DNA of 64,000 nt, from the NCBI RefSeq assembly GCF_029051725.1, contig NZ_JAACFU010000003.1, positions 496,001-560,000 of the forward strand. Direction: 5' to 3'. Position 1 is the first letter of the stretch; each line of letters starts with the position of its first letter. The stretch is from Bradyrhizobium sp. CSS354 (GTDB taxonomy: Bacteria > Pseudomonadota > Alphaproteobacteria > Rhizobiales > Xanthobacteraceae). Position numbers and translations under genes: made by a program. A model generated the notes under the pieces. It was not told the origin of the DNA. It searched no databases and saw only the letters and a program-made list of their open reading frames with translations. Below, one piece after another: positions 56,086 through 64,000 of this stretch.

Positions 56086-56700
56086 ATGCCTGAGGGTGGT
56101 CCTCGCTTGATCGAAGAAACGGTGCCGCACGCACGCGGGGAGTCCAACCGGACCCCCGCGGATCGAGCCGTTGCGCGGACAGTCGCGGTTTGGGACCTCC
56201 CGTTGCGGCTCTGGCACTGGGCGCTCGCGGCTTGCGTTCTGGCCGCGTGGTTCACGCCGACCGTCTATGACGGACTTCACCGCATCCTCGGTTATACCGT
56301 ACTCGGGCTTGTTGCGTTCCGTCTGGTCTGGGGTGTTTGGGGAAGCCGCTATTCGCGCTTCCGCATGGTCGGCGTCAGGCTTCGGGCCGCACCGGGTTAT
56401 CTCTGGAATCTGCGCCGCGGCATCACCGGCCGCTATATCGGTCTCAATCCCGCCGGCACGTTGATGCTGGTGGCGCTGCTGGTCTCGCTCGCGGTCTCGA
56501 CGATATCAGGTGCGATGTCGGTAACCGTGACATTTTTCGGCGTCTGGTGGGTCGAGGACACCCACCACTATTCATCCGACGCGGTCATCGTCCTGGTCGT
56601 GCTGCACGTCTTGGGCGTGCTGATGATGGGGCGTCTTCAACGCGAGAACCTGATCAGCGCGATGATCACCGGACGCAAGCGCATCCGCGGTCATTCCTGA
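56086..56700 (+). CDS. Cytochrome b561-family membrane protein
   Basis: The 204-residue protein has four membrane segments and candidate haem histidines in RLWHWALA, LHRILGY and VLHVLG, matching the Ni,Fe-hydrogenase cytochrome b/b561 family. It probably passes electrons between quinones and a periplasmic partner. The polar first 30 residues suggest a cytoplasmic start. It follows the PepSY gene directly. Confidence 0.87.
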   Translation: MPEGGPRLIEETVPHARGESNRTPADRAVARTVAVWDLPLRLWHWALAACVLAAWFTPTVYDGLHRILGYTVLGLVAFRLVWGVWGSRYSRFRMVGVRLRAAPGYLWNLRRGITGRYIGLNPAGTLMLVALLVSLAVSTISGAMSVTVTFFGVWWVEDTHHYSSDAVIVLVVLHVLGVLMMGRLQRENLISAMITGRKRIRGHS

Positions 56701-56719
56701 GCAGCTGCGCACGCACCTG

Positions 56720-57397
56720 TCACTGCAGCGGCGGATCGCCGCTGGTGCGCTTCTTGGCGAGATCCATCTCGGTGACCGCGACCAGGATTTCAGCGCGGGT
56801 CTTCAGGTCGGGCGCTTCCAGCATCGCTTGCTTCTCGGCCACGCCATAGGGCGACATCATCGCCAGTGCGTTGACGAGCGCTTCGTTCGGGGCGGTCTCG
56901 ACGCCCTCCCAGTCGACCTTGAGGTTGTTGGCCTTCAGAAAGTCCGCCAGCACCGTCAGCAGTGCTTCGCGATCGACCTCCTCCTCGCCCATGCGCGGCG
57001 TGAAGTCGTCGACGAAGGCAAAGAAATCCACCTTGCACTGCCGGTAGGCGGTGAGCACTTCGAGCTCCTCGAGCACCCTAAAGCGCGAGACGCCGGTGAG
57101 CTCGAGGATGTAGCGGCCGTCGCCGGATTCGGCGAGCTGGGTGATGCGGCCGACACAGCCGACACGAAACAGCGCCGGCTTGTCGGAATTCTTGGGCGAG
57201 TGCGCGATGTCGGGCTGGATCATGCCGATCAGGCGATGGCCGTCGCGGAAAGCATCGTCAATCATCGCGAGGTAGCGCGGCTCGAAGATGTTGAGCGGCA
57301 TCTGCCCGCGCGGCAGCAGCAGCGCGCCCGGCAACGGAAACACCGGAAGGATCTCCGGAAGGTCGGCGGGCCCGCGATATTCGATATTGATCGGCAT
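56720..57397 (-). CDS. Lon N-terminal (substrate-binding) domain protein
   Basis: The 225-residue protein consists of the Lon substrate-binding domain only (LPVFPLPGALLLPRGQMPLNIFEPRYL near the start), with no AAA+ or protease part. Such stand-alone proteins are of unknown role. It follows the thioredoxin-TPR gene by 31 bases, and the pair is common in alphaproteobacteria. Confidence 0.88.
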   Translation of the reverse strand: MPINIEYRGPADLPEILPVFPLPGALLLPRGQMPLNIFEPRYLAMIDDAFRDGHRLIGMIQPDIAHSPKNSDKPALFRVGCVGRITQLAESGDGRYILELTGVSRFRVLEELEVLTAYRQCKVDFFAFVDDFTPRMGEEEVDREALLTVLADFLKANNLKVDWEGVETAPNEALVNALAMMSPYGVAEKQAMLEAPDLKTRAEILVAVTEMDLAKKRTSGDPPLQ

Positions 57398-57428
57398 CTG
57401 CCGGGTCCCCTGGCCTTGCCAGCGCGCG

Positions 57429-58352
57429 TCAGGAAAACAGGATGATCGACAAGCGCTTGCGTCCCTCGACCGTTGCATCGTCCGTGCCGCCCCAGGCCTC
57501 GAAGAACTGCACCAGCTGCTTGCGGGCGCCGTCGTCGTTCCATTTGCGGTCGCGCTTGACGATCGCGAGCAGGTGCTCGGTGGCCGCTGCCCGGTTGCCT
57601 TGGGCGTTGAGCGCGATCGCGAGGTCGAATCGGGCCTGATGATCGAGCGGGTTTGCGGCGACTTTCTGTTCCAGCTCGGCGACGGGCCCGAGCTGCTCCG
57701 CCTGCTCGGCGAGATCGATCGCGGTCTGCACGGCTTTCACAGCCGGGTCGTTGCGCTTGGATTCCGGCACCATGGCGAGCGTCTGCTTGGCCTGCTCCAT
57801 CGCGCCGGAGACGGCGTAGCATTTCGCGAGCCCGGCAAGGGCTGCGATGTTGGTCGATTCGAGCTGCAGCACTTCCGCGTAGATCTGGGCGGCCGCGGCG
57901 GCATCGCCCTCGGCGAGCACGGCCTCGGCTTCCTGGAGGATTTCCGCGATATTCGGCTCACCCGGCGCGGTCACGCCCTTGGTCAGCTTTTCGATGAAGG
58001 CGTTCAGCTGGCTCTCCGGGACCGCGCCCATGAAGCCGTCGGCCGGCTGGCCGTTGACGAAGGCGATCACCGCCGGAATCGACTGGATGCCCATCTGGCC
58101 CGGGATCGCCGGGTGCTGGTCGATGTTCATCTTGACCAGCTTGACCTTGCCCTTGGCGGCCTTGACCGCTTTTTCCAGCAAGGGCGTGAGCTGCTTGCAG
58201 GGCCCGCACCACTCCGCCCAGAAGTCGATCAGCACCGGCTGGCGCTTCGATTCCTCGATGACGTCCTTCACGAAGGTCTGGGTGGTCGTGTCCTTGATCA
58301 GATCGGCGGCAGCCGGGCCCGCTGCTCCGTTACCCTGGTCGATGATCGTCAC
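57429..58352 (-). CDS. Thioredoxin-TPR protein (CnoX/YbbN-like)
   Basis: The 307-residue protein has a thioredoxin domain with WCGPC (Cys49 and Cys52) followed by a TPR region of about 180 residues. E. coli CnoX has this layout and is a redox-linked co-chaperone for DnaK and GroEL. Here both active-site cysteines are present. The GTG at 58352 with AGGGGAT upstream gives the start. Confidence 0.9.
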   Translation of the reverse strand: MTIIDQGNGAAGPAAADLIKDTTTQTFVKDVIEESKRQPVLIDFWAEWCGPCKQLTPLLEKAVKAAKGKVKLVKMNIDQHPAIPGQMGIQSIPAVIAFVNGQPADGFMGAVPESQLNAFIEKLTKGVTAPGEPNIAEILQEAEAVLAEGDAAAAAQIYAEVLQLESTNIAALAGLAKCYAVSGAMEQAKQTLAMVPESKRNDPAVKAVQTAIDLAEQAEQLGPVAELEQKVAANPLDHQARFDLAIALNAQGNRAAATEHLLAIVKRDRKWNDDGARKQLVQFFEAWGGTDDATVEGRKRLSIILFS

Positions 58353-58627
58353 GGGATCCCCTCGTCTGATGTCTGGAATTGGCGGGTCTTTAGCACGTCG
58401 CCAATTCATATGCTTCGCTGTTGGCCCTAAATTGGGCCGGGACGGCCGAATTTCAATCCGTGCGTGCCGATTCGGCGGTTCCGGGGCATTTTTGGGTCAT
58501 TTGGCCGCGTTCGGGTCGATCTCGGGCCGCCGATTGCGAAGCTATGCCGCCGGTAGCTGTTGCATTCCCCTCCCGCTTTTGGCATACGACAGCCGTTGCC
58601 GGCGCAGTCATGCGACCGACACAGGAT

Positions 58628-58702
<75 letters not shown>

Positions 58703-58779
58703 ATTTTCTCCCAAAGCATCCAGCCGAACCGGACGGGCACGTGTTCTTCCACGCCGCTGGCGGCTGTATTGGGTCACGA

Positions 58780-59766
58780 ATGACAATTCTGGTCACCGGC
58801 AGTGCAGGCCATCTCGGGGAAGCCCTTCTCCGCACGCTCCGCGGGCGCGGTTCGCCTGCGCGTGGGATCGACCTGAAGGCGTCGCCCTTCACCGATGCCG
58901 TCGGCTCGATCGTCGATCCCGACTTCGTGCGGGGCCAGATGGGCGGCGTCACCGCCGTGATCCACACCGCGACGCTGCACAAGCCGCATGTGGCGACCCA
59001 CAGCAAGCAAGATTTCATCGACACCAATGTCACCGGCACGCTCAACCTGCTCGAAGCGGCTGTGGCCGCCTGCGTGCGCAGTTTTGTCTTCACAAGCACC
59101 ACCAGCGCGTTTGGCTCGCAGCTTCGGCCCGACGCCGACCAAGCCGCGGTGTGGGTCACCGAGGACCTGCCGCCGATCCCGAAGAACATCTACGGCACGA
59201 CCAAGCTGATGGCTGAGACTCTCTGCGAGCTATTCGCTCGCGAGCGCGGCCTGCCTGTCGTGGTCTTGAGGACCTCGCGCTTCTTCCCGGAAGACGATGA
59301 CGATCCGGCGATGCGATCGGCTTACGCTCCGGAGAATGCGCGGGCCAACGAGCTGCTCTATCGCCGGCTGGATATCGCGGATGCGGTGAGCGCCCATCTG
59401 CTCGCCGTCGAGCGCGCGCCGGATATCGGGTTTGCCCGCTACATCGTCTCGGCCACGAGCCCGTTCGAGCAGCGCCATCTCGCCGCGCTGGCGCGCGACG
59501 CGGCCGGTGTCGTGCGCGAGCTTTATCCGGATTGTGCGGAGCTCTACGCGACGCGCGGCTGGCGGCTGTTCCCCGCGATCGACCGCGTCTATGTCAACGA
59601 GCGCGCGCGGCGCGAGCTGGACTGGCGGCCCGAATTCGACTTCGCGCATATCCTGAAGTGTCTTCGCGATGACCGCGATTTTCGCAGCACGCTGGCGCGC
59701 GATGTCGGGTCCAAAGGCTATCATGAGACGATTTTCGACGACGGTCCCTACCCCGTCGCCCCGTAG
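58780..59766 (+). CDS. NAD-dependent epimerase/dehydratase
   Basis: The 328-residue short-chain dehydrogenase-type protein has the nucleotide motif TGSAGHLGEAL near residue 6 and the catalytic YxxxK (Tyr138, Lys142 in YGTTKLMAE). Family members act on nucleotide sugars or similar substrates; which one is not shown. It is 77 bases after tRNA-Gly. The frame is open far upstream to 57979, but that part overlaps the thioredoxin gene on the other strand and the tRNA. Confidence 0.9.
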   Translation: MTILVTGSAGHLGEALLRTLRGRGSPARGIDLKASPFTDAVGSIVDPDFVRGQMGGVTAVIHTATLHKPHVATHSKQDFIDTNVTGTLNLLEAAVAACVRSFVFTSTTSAFGSQLRPDADQAAVWVTEDLPPIPKNIYGTTKLMAETLCELFARERGLPVVVLRTSRFFPEDDDDPAMRSAYAPENARANELLYRRLDIADAVSAHLLAVERAPDIGFARYIVSATSPFEQRHLAALARDAAGVVRELYPDCAELYATRGWRLFPAIDRVYVNERARRELDWRPEFDFAHILKCLRDDRDFRSTLARDVGSKGYHETIFDDGPYPVAP

Positions 59767-59840
59767 CCGCGACCTTTGCTAATTCGCTCGAGTCGTCAGA
59801 TGTCTACCCGGAGTCACAGGCAGCAAGATGGCCAGATCCG

Positions 59841-59868
59841 TTCTACTGTGCATGGGGTTGTTTTCGCG
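59841..59868 (+). repeat. 28-base dispersed element, copy 2
   Basis: Identical over 28 bases to 21146-21173. Here it is followed by TTTTTTT (seven T including its neighbour), so GTTTTCGCGTTTTTTTG differs from the first copy only after the shared block. The element lies 74 bases after the epimerase stop. Confidence 0.8.
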
Positions 59869-59901
59869 TTTTTTTGTTCCGGAGCTCCTGCTGCCCGCAA
59901 A

Positions 59902-59964
59902 TTAGCCGCGCGCGATCTTGATTCCGCGCTGCAGCGAGAGCGTTGTCGTCACGGTATTCGCCAT
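59902..59964 (-). CDS. Possible 20-residue peptide
   Basis: ATG at 59964 opens MANTVTTTLSLQRGIKIARG and a TAA at 59902. A GGAAAG is present about six bases upstream, close enough for ribosome binding. The peptide is short, basic at its end and without a recognised relative. Chance open frames of this length are common, so translation is unproven. Confidence 0.25.
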   Translation of the reverse strand: MANTVTTTLSLQRGIKIARG

Positions 59965-60143
59965 CGTTGACTTTCCGTCTCAATTTTTATTGAGCGCTAT
60001 CGCAGCGCACGCGGCGCGCTTCTCTCCGCTGGCAGATGTGCTAACCTTTTTCGTCTGTCCTCTCGACAGAGTTCAAACTTCGCCTCTCGACTAGCAAAAC
60101 AAATAACGTGCAGCCCTGATGGCTGCCTTAGGGGAGTGACGCG

Positions 60144-61424
60144 ATGAAATTCCATCGATCCGTCTTTCAATCCGTCCTGGCGCTTGCAGCGGTTGCCCTT
60201 CTCGCGGGGACAAGCGCCGGTCACGCGCAGCAGCAGGACAAGAACAAGCCGCTGAAGAAATACGAATCCGGCACCAAGGAGTTCTGGACCCATCCGCCGG
60301 ACGACTGGTTCCTCGGCGACGAGACCGAGGCGCAGAAGGGCCTGGCGCCGCCGTCGGGTCCGCCGACCGGCGCGTCCGACGCCGAGCTCGCCAACATCGT
60401 CAAGAAGGTCAAGCTGCCACCAGGCTTCAAGATGGAGGTCTACGCGTCCGGTGTGCTGGCCGCGCGGCAGATGGCCTGGGGTGACAAGGGCACGCTGTTC
60501 GTCGGATCCTTCGGCCTCGGCAACGTCTATGCCATCAAGGACAACAACGGAAAGAAGGAAGTCAAGACGATCCTGAAGGGCCTGAACATGCCCACGGGTC
60601 TGGCTGTCAAGGACGGTGCGCTCTACGTCATCGCGGTCGACAAGCTGATCCGCTACGACGACATCGAGAACAAGCTCGACAGTCCCGGCGAAGGCAAGGT
60701 CGTCTATGACGACATGCCGTCCTATGCGGCGCATGGCTGGAAGTACATCGCGGTCGACAAGGAAGGCTGGTTCTACATTCCGTTCGGACCGCCCTTCAAC
60801 ATCGGCGTGCCCCCGACCAGCGTGTCGCAGATCCGCCGCGTCGATCCCAAGACCGGCAATGCGGAAATCTATGCGCTGGGCGTTCGCAACTCGGTCGGCG
60901 GCGACGTCGATCCGCGCACCGGCAAGTTCTGGTTCACCGAGAACGCCCGCGACTGGATCAGCGACGATCTGCCCTCGGACAAGCTGAACATGATCAGCAG
61001 GATCGGCGAGCACTTCGGCTATCCCTACTGCCACCAGGGTGACCTGCCGGATACCAAGTTCGCGATGGGCCACAAGTGCTCCGAGTTCACGCCGCCCGTG
61101 CTGAACCTCGGTGCCCACGTCGCTCCGCTCGGCATGAAATTCTATACCGGCGATCAATTCCCGGCCGAGTACAAGAACAACATCCTGATCGCCGAGCACG
61201 GCTCCTGGAATCGTCACAAGTACCAGGGCGGCCGCATCATGCGCGTGATCGTCGGGCCCGACGGCAAGAACGCCAAGCAGGAAGTGTTCGCCTCCGGCTG
61301 GATCGAGGGCGACCAAGGCTATCTCGGCCGCCCCGACGACATCATCCTCGCCAAGGATGGCTCGATCCTCGTCGCCGACGACTGGGCCGGCGCGATCTAC
61401 CGCATCAGCTACAGCAAGAAGTAG
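60144..61424 (+). CDS. L-sorbosone dehydrogenase-like periplasmic protein
   Basis: The 426-residue protein has a signal peptide (SVLALAAVALLAGTSAGHA) and a beta-propeller of the soluble aldose-dehydrogenase/L-sorbosone dehydrogenase type (MAWGDKGTLFVGSFGLGNVYA, GVRNSVGGDVDPRTGKFWFTENARDW, ILIAEHGSWNRHKYQG, GRPDDIILAKDGSILVADDW). PQQ binding is typical of some relatives but not proven here. The next gene encodes a diheme cytochrome c, a plausible electron partner. GGGGAGTG lies upstream of the ATG. Confidence 0.86.
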   Translation: MKFHRSVFQSVLALAAVALLAGTSAGHAQQQDKNKPLKKYESGTKEFWTHPPDDWFLGDETEAQKGLAPPSGPPTGASDAELANIVKKVKLPPGFKMEVYASGVLAARQMAWGDKGTLFVGSFGLGNVYAIKDNNGKKEVKTILKGLNMPTGLAVKDGALYVIAVDKLIRYDDIENKLDSPGEGKVVYDDMPSYAAHGWKYIAVDKEGWFYIPFGPPFNIGVPPTSVSQIRRVDPKTGNAEIYALGVRNSVGGDVDPRTGKFWFTENARDWISDDLPSDKLNMISRIGEHFGYPYCHQGDLPDTKFAMGHKCSEFTPPVLNLGAHVAPLGMKFYTGDQFPAEYKNNILIAEHGSWNRHKYQGGRIMRVIVGPDGKNAKQEVFASGWIEGDQGYLGRPDDIILAKDGSILVADDWAGAIYRISYSKK

Positions 61425-61439
61425 CGCAAGATGACACGA

Positions 61440-61476
61440 GGCTGCGGTGCCGAGGGGCGCCGCAGCCTTTCTCATT
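61440..61476 (+). terminator. Terminator after the sorbosone-dehydrogenase-like gene
   Basis: The stem GGCTGCGG (61440-61447) pairs with CCGCAGCC (61460-61467) around a 12-base loop, followed by TTTCTCATTT. The T-run is short, so termination may be partial, leaving read-through to the cytochrome gene possible. Confidence 0.75.
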
Positions 61477-61618
61477 TCAATTTCGCACGCTGCCGTTCCT
61501 GATCACGCGCCGCTTGCGCGAGTCCGGAACCCATGACCATGAACGCGGGTTATGAATCACCGGGCTCGTGCCGCCGCGTGCCGGGAAATGACGCGTTCGA
61601 TAGATCGGAATTCCAATC

Positions 61619-62212
61619 ATGCGCCGGCAGTTCATCTCGCACGCAATCAGCGTGGTTGCGCTCGCAGCGCTCGGTTCTCTCCCCACAAGCGCCGCCGACA
61701 ATGCCGCGATCAAGGAGAAGGCCGCCGTCTGCGCCGGCTGTCACGGCGAGAACGGCATCTCGCAGACCGAGAACATTCCTTCGCTCGCCGGGCAGCCCGA
61801 TCAATTCCTGCAATGGCAGCTCGTGTTTTTCCGCGCCGGCTCGCGCAAGAACGACCAGATGCAGCCCATCGCCGAGGAAATCACCAACGAGGACGTCCGC
61901 AATCTCGGCGCCTATTTCGCAGCGCTGACGCCGCCGACAGCGGCGGAGGACGGGGATCCGGACCTGTCGAAAAAGGGCGCCCAAGTTGCCGTCGGCCGCC
62001 GTTGTGCATCATGCCATACGGATAGCTTTGCCGGCACCAAGGCCGTCGCACGGCTCGCGGGCCAGCGCGAGGAATACCTGGTCAAGGCGCTGCACGACTA
62101 CAAGAGCAGCCAGCGCGTCGGCGGCGGAGGCGCGGCGATGGCCGATGTCGCCTATCACATGAGCGATGAGGAAATCACCGCCGTCTCGCACTATCTCGCG
62201 TATTTCAAATAG
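61619..62212 (+). CDS. Diheme cytochrome c (c4-like)
   Basis: The 197-residue protein has a signal peptide (residues 1-25, ending SAA) and two haem-binding CxxCH motifs: CAGCH (38-42) and CASCH (129-133), one per domain. The sequence between is typical of class I cytochromes c4. It is periplasmic and could carry electrons from the upstream dehydrogenase to a terminal oxidase. The ATG at 61619 gives MRRQFISHA. Confidence 0.92.
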   Translation: MRRQFISHAISVVALAALGSLPTSAADNAAIKEKAAVCAGCHGENGISQTENIPSLAGQPDQFLQWQLVFFRAGSRKNDQMQPIAEEITNEDVRNLGAYFAALTPPTAAEDGDPDLSKKGAQVAVGRRCASCHTDSFAGTKAVARLAGQREEYLVKALHDYKSSQRVGGGGAAMADVAYHMSDEEITAVSHYLAYFK

Positions 62213-62237
62213 CGCGCGATGTAGCTGCAAACCCACT

Positions 62238-62383
62238 GTCGTCCCGGAGAAGCGAAGCGCAGATCCGGGACCCATAACCACAGGGAGTGGTTTGGCGAAG
62301 ACTCGTCGTGACCAGCTCGGTTCATAACCACGGCCTGTGGTTATGGATCCCGGGCTCGCGTTATGCGCGCCCGGGGATGACGA
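62238..62383. repeat. Inverted repeat (GTCGTCCCGGAGAAGCG type)
   Basis: Member of the family at 8904-9025, with inner ATAACCAC/GTGGTTAT arms and an outer GTCGTCCCGG-type pair. It lies between the convergent cytochrome and panE genes. Confidence 0.75.
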
Positions 62384-62396
62384 TCGAGCGAGGGGC

Positions 62397-63320
62397 CTAC
62401 CCCGCCCGCTGCTTCTCATACGCCTTCAGATGCGTGTAGGCGATGCGCAGCTTCGGCACCGGCACCTTGGCGGCATCGGCGCGGGCGATGAGATCGCCGA
62501 TGACGTGATCGGCCTCGACCGGCAGACCTGCCTTGACGTCGCGGAACATCGAGGCCGTCATCGGTGAACCCTCGGTGGTGAGGTTGCCCTTCACGCGCTC
62601 GAAGAACGGCCCGCCCGGCGCGTAGCCCGACGCTGCGGCGATTGCGCTGGTCTCGTCCAGCATGCCGAGCAGGAAATCCCTGCCGCCGGGAGCGGCGAGG
62701 ATGTTGCCGACAGAGGTGCGCATCAGGCTGGTGGACGCCGCCAGCGAGGACAGGAACACCCACTTCTCCCACATGTCCTGCATGATGTTCTGGCTGGCGG
62801 TGGCCCCAACGATGCCGCTCTTGAAGGCCTCGTCGATCGCCTTGACGCGATCCGACAGCTTGCCGTCGCGCTCGCCGTAATTGATCGACTGCATCGGCTG
62901 GAGTTGCACCACCTCGCGCTTCTCGTTGAGCGTCGCGGCGATGGCGCAGAGGCCACCGAGCACGCGCTCCTTGCCGAACTTGCTGTCGAGGATGTCCAGA
63001 TGCTTCATGCCGTTGAGCATCGGGATGATCGCGGTATTCGGCCCGACTGCTGCCGCGAACGACTTGATGGCGTCATCGAGGTCGAAGGCCTTGCAGCTGA
63101 GCAGCACGACCTCGAACTTTTCCTTGAGCGCGTCGGCCTGAACCGTCGGCGGATTCTTCAAGGTCACGTCGCCGTTCGGGCTCTTGATGACGAGACCAGC
63201 GCTCGTAAGCTCGCTGGCGCGCCGCGGCCGGACCAGGAAGGTGACGTCGCGGCCGGCCTGCAACAGCCTGCCACCAAAATAGCCGCCGATGGCGCCAGCG
63301 CCGACCACGAGGATACGCAT
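62397..63320 (-). CDS. panE: 2-dehydropantoate 2-reductase
   Basis: PanE (ApbA) reduces ketopantoate to pantoate with NADPH in pantothenate synthesis. The 307-residue protein has the Rossmann GAGAIGGYFGG near residue 7, CKAFDLDDAI and the catalytic-region WEKWVFLSSLAASTSL. Family members can also act on other keto acids, so the exact role is likely but not certain. coaA, the next pathway kinase, is at the far end of this window. Confidence 0.87.
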   Translation of the reverse strand: MRILVVGAGAIGGYFGGRLLQAGRDVTFLVRPRRASELTSAGLVIKSPNGDVTLKNPPTVQADALKEKFEVVLLSCKAFDLDDAIKSFAAAVGPNTAIIPMLNGMKHLDILDSKFGKERVLGGLCAIAATLNEKREVVQLQPMQSINYGERDGKLSDRVKAIDEAFKSGIVGATASQNIMQDMWEKWVFLSSLAASTSLMRTSVGNILAAPGGRDFLLGMLDETSAIAAASGYAPGGPFFERVKGNLTTEGSPMTASMFRDVKAGLPVEADHVIGDLIARADAAKVPVPKLRIAYTHLKAYEKQRAG

Positions 63321-63343
63321 GGGATTGTCCTTGTTGTTTCTTG

Positions 63344-63468
63344 CCGTCGTCCTGGCGAAAGGCCAGGACCCATTACCCCGACTGCATGTTGTCGGGCAAG
63401 TTGAAGCCCCAGCTCGTCCCAGCCATAGCCTTCGGTGGCTATGGGTCCTGGCCTTCGCCAGGACGACA
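63344..63468. repeat. Inverted repeat (GTCGTCCTGGCGAAAGGCC type)
   Basis: Left arm GTCGTCCTGGCGAA and right arm TTCGCCAGGACGAC are exact reverse complements; an inner ATGGGTCCTGGCC pair is also present. It has T for C in the outer arms compared with the copy at 8904. Confidence 0.85.
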
Positions 63469-63505
63469 TCGGAGATGATGGCTCGATTTGTCCATCATAC
63501 GAAAA

Positions 63506-64000
63506 TCACTTCCCCGACACCATCTCCTCGACCTCGCGCAACTGCTCCTTGCCGAAGAACATCTCGTTGCCGACGAAGAAGGTCGGCGAGCCGAACGCGC
63601 CGCGCGCGACTGCCTCTTCGGTGTTCTTGATCAGTCTGCCCTTCACCTCGGGTTCCCCGGCGCGGGTGAACAGTTTTTGCGCGTCGAGGCCGGAGGACGC
63701 CAGCGCCTTCGCCGCGATTTCCGGATCGTCCATCTTCTTCGGCTCGCGCCACATGTGGTGGAAGGCGGCCTCGACATATGTCTCGAACACGCCCTCGAGC
63801 TGGGCCGCGATCGCCGCGCGCATCAGGTTCAGCGTGTTGACCGGGAAGAACGGATTCATGACGTAGGGCTGAACCTCGAAGCGCTTGACGAAGCGCTCGG
63901 TCTCGACCGTGTGGAATTCGCGCTTGTTCTTGATACCGGCGAACGTCTCGGCCGGCGACTTGTTGTTGGTCGACTTGAAGATGCCGCCGAGCAGGATTGG
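63506..64000 (-). CDS. 2-hydroxychromene-2-carboxylate isomerase (DsbA-like fold), C-terminal part
   Basis: The frame is open to the window edge, so the N-terminus is missing and about 164 residues are present. They read ILLGGIFKS...SPAETFAGIKNKR..., then NPFFPVNTLNLMRA and a GSPTFFVGNEMFFGKEQL end, matching the glutathione-dependent isomerase family related to DsbA. Family enzymes act in naphthalene degradation, but many members in soil bacteria have unknown substrates. The ATG at 63859 is internal. Confidence 0.88.
   Translation of the reverse strand, partial: PILLGGIFKSTNNKSPAETFAGIKNKREFHTVETERFVKRFEVQPYVMNPFFPVNTLNLMRAAIAAQLEGVFETYVEAAFHHMWREPKKMDDPEIAAKALASSGLDAQKLFTRAGEPEVKGRLIKNTEEAVARGAFGSPTFFVGNEMFFGKEQLREVEEMVSGK

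Larger units (their letters stand above)
59767..60143. other. Intergenic region upstream of the sorbosone-dehydrogenase-like gene
   Basis: These 377 bases contain a 28-base element (59841-59868) shared with 21146-21173, and a 20-codon minus-strand open frame at 59902-59964. The promoter for the downstream gene should lie at about 60000-60120. Confidence 0.6.

Overview
The window is a stretch of a GC-rich alphaproteobacterial chromosome. Gene content, gene order and the dispersed hairpin repeats point to Bradyrhizobium or a close relative; this is judged from recalled family resemblance, with no database search. Nearly everything is housekeeping DNA. I see no prophage, insertion sequence, CRISPR array or rRNA operon. 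One tRNA-Gly gene is present.

Layout. 1-6234: end of an AI-2E-type transporter, a small zinc-ribbon-like protein, then on the minus strand hisB - DUF2628 gene - hisH - hisA - hisF - hisE - coaA, with hslV diverging from hisB. 6418-10179: a GNAT acetyltransferase and a DUF2585 membrane protein lie between hslV and hslU, followed by an unrecognised membrane protein. 10232-16747: a frameshifted Smr-domain gene, mltA, a Tim44-like gene, secB, dnaQ, coaE, maf and the PEP synthase/PPDK regulator, mostly on the minus strand. 17206-25874: hemJ, rho, mnmE, mnmG, rsmG, parA and parB, all on the plus strand. Gene direction flips at about 17 kb. The 458-base gap there has features expected of an alphaproteobacterial replication origin, and five parS-like sites lie 4-6 kb away beside parAB. 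26019-30257: holA, lptE and leuS.

30451-42551 holds two convergent diguanylate cyclases, a YggS-type PLP protein, a hydratase, an L,D-transpeptidase, a CenR-like response regulator, a cyclic-nucleotide-binding protein, exonuclease III, lolA, ftsK and an aminotransferase. 42886-54078 holds a GFA-family protein, a caspase-like secreted protein, two glnK-amtB pairs separated by an ArsR - SRPBCC - ClpP gene group, a GYF_2 membrane protein, tesB and a UbiH-family monooxygenase. 54301-64000 holds a Trm112-like protein, a TetR regulator diverging from a small membrane protein, a PepSY protein beside a cytochrome b561, a Lon-N domain protein, a thioredoxin-TPR protein, tRNA-Gly, an epimerase, a sorbosone-dehydrogenase-like protein, a diheme cytochrome c, panE and the end of a 2-hydroxychromene-2-carboxylate isomerase.

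How it fits together: the centre of the window carries chromosome replication and segregation functions (candidate oriC, parS, ParA, ParB, and FtsK further right) with tRNA modification and core metabolism. The right half carries nitrogen sensing and ammonium uptake (GlnK/AmtB) and redox proteins. The observations most worth checking are the candidate origin, the parS cluster, the Smr frameshift, the operator architectures at the TetR and ArsR genes, and the caspase-like protein with its cysteine-rich tail.
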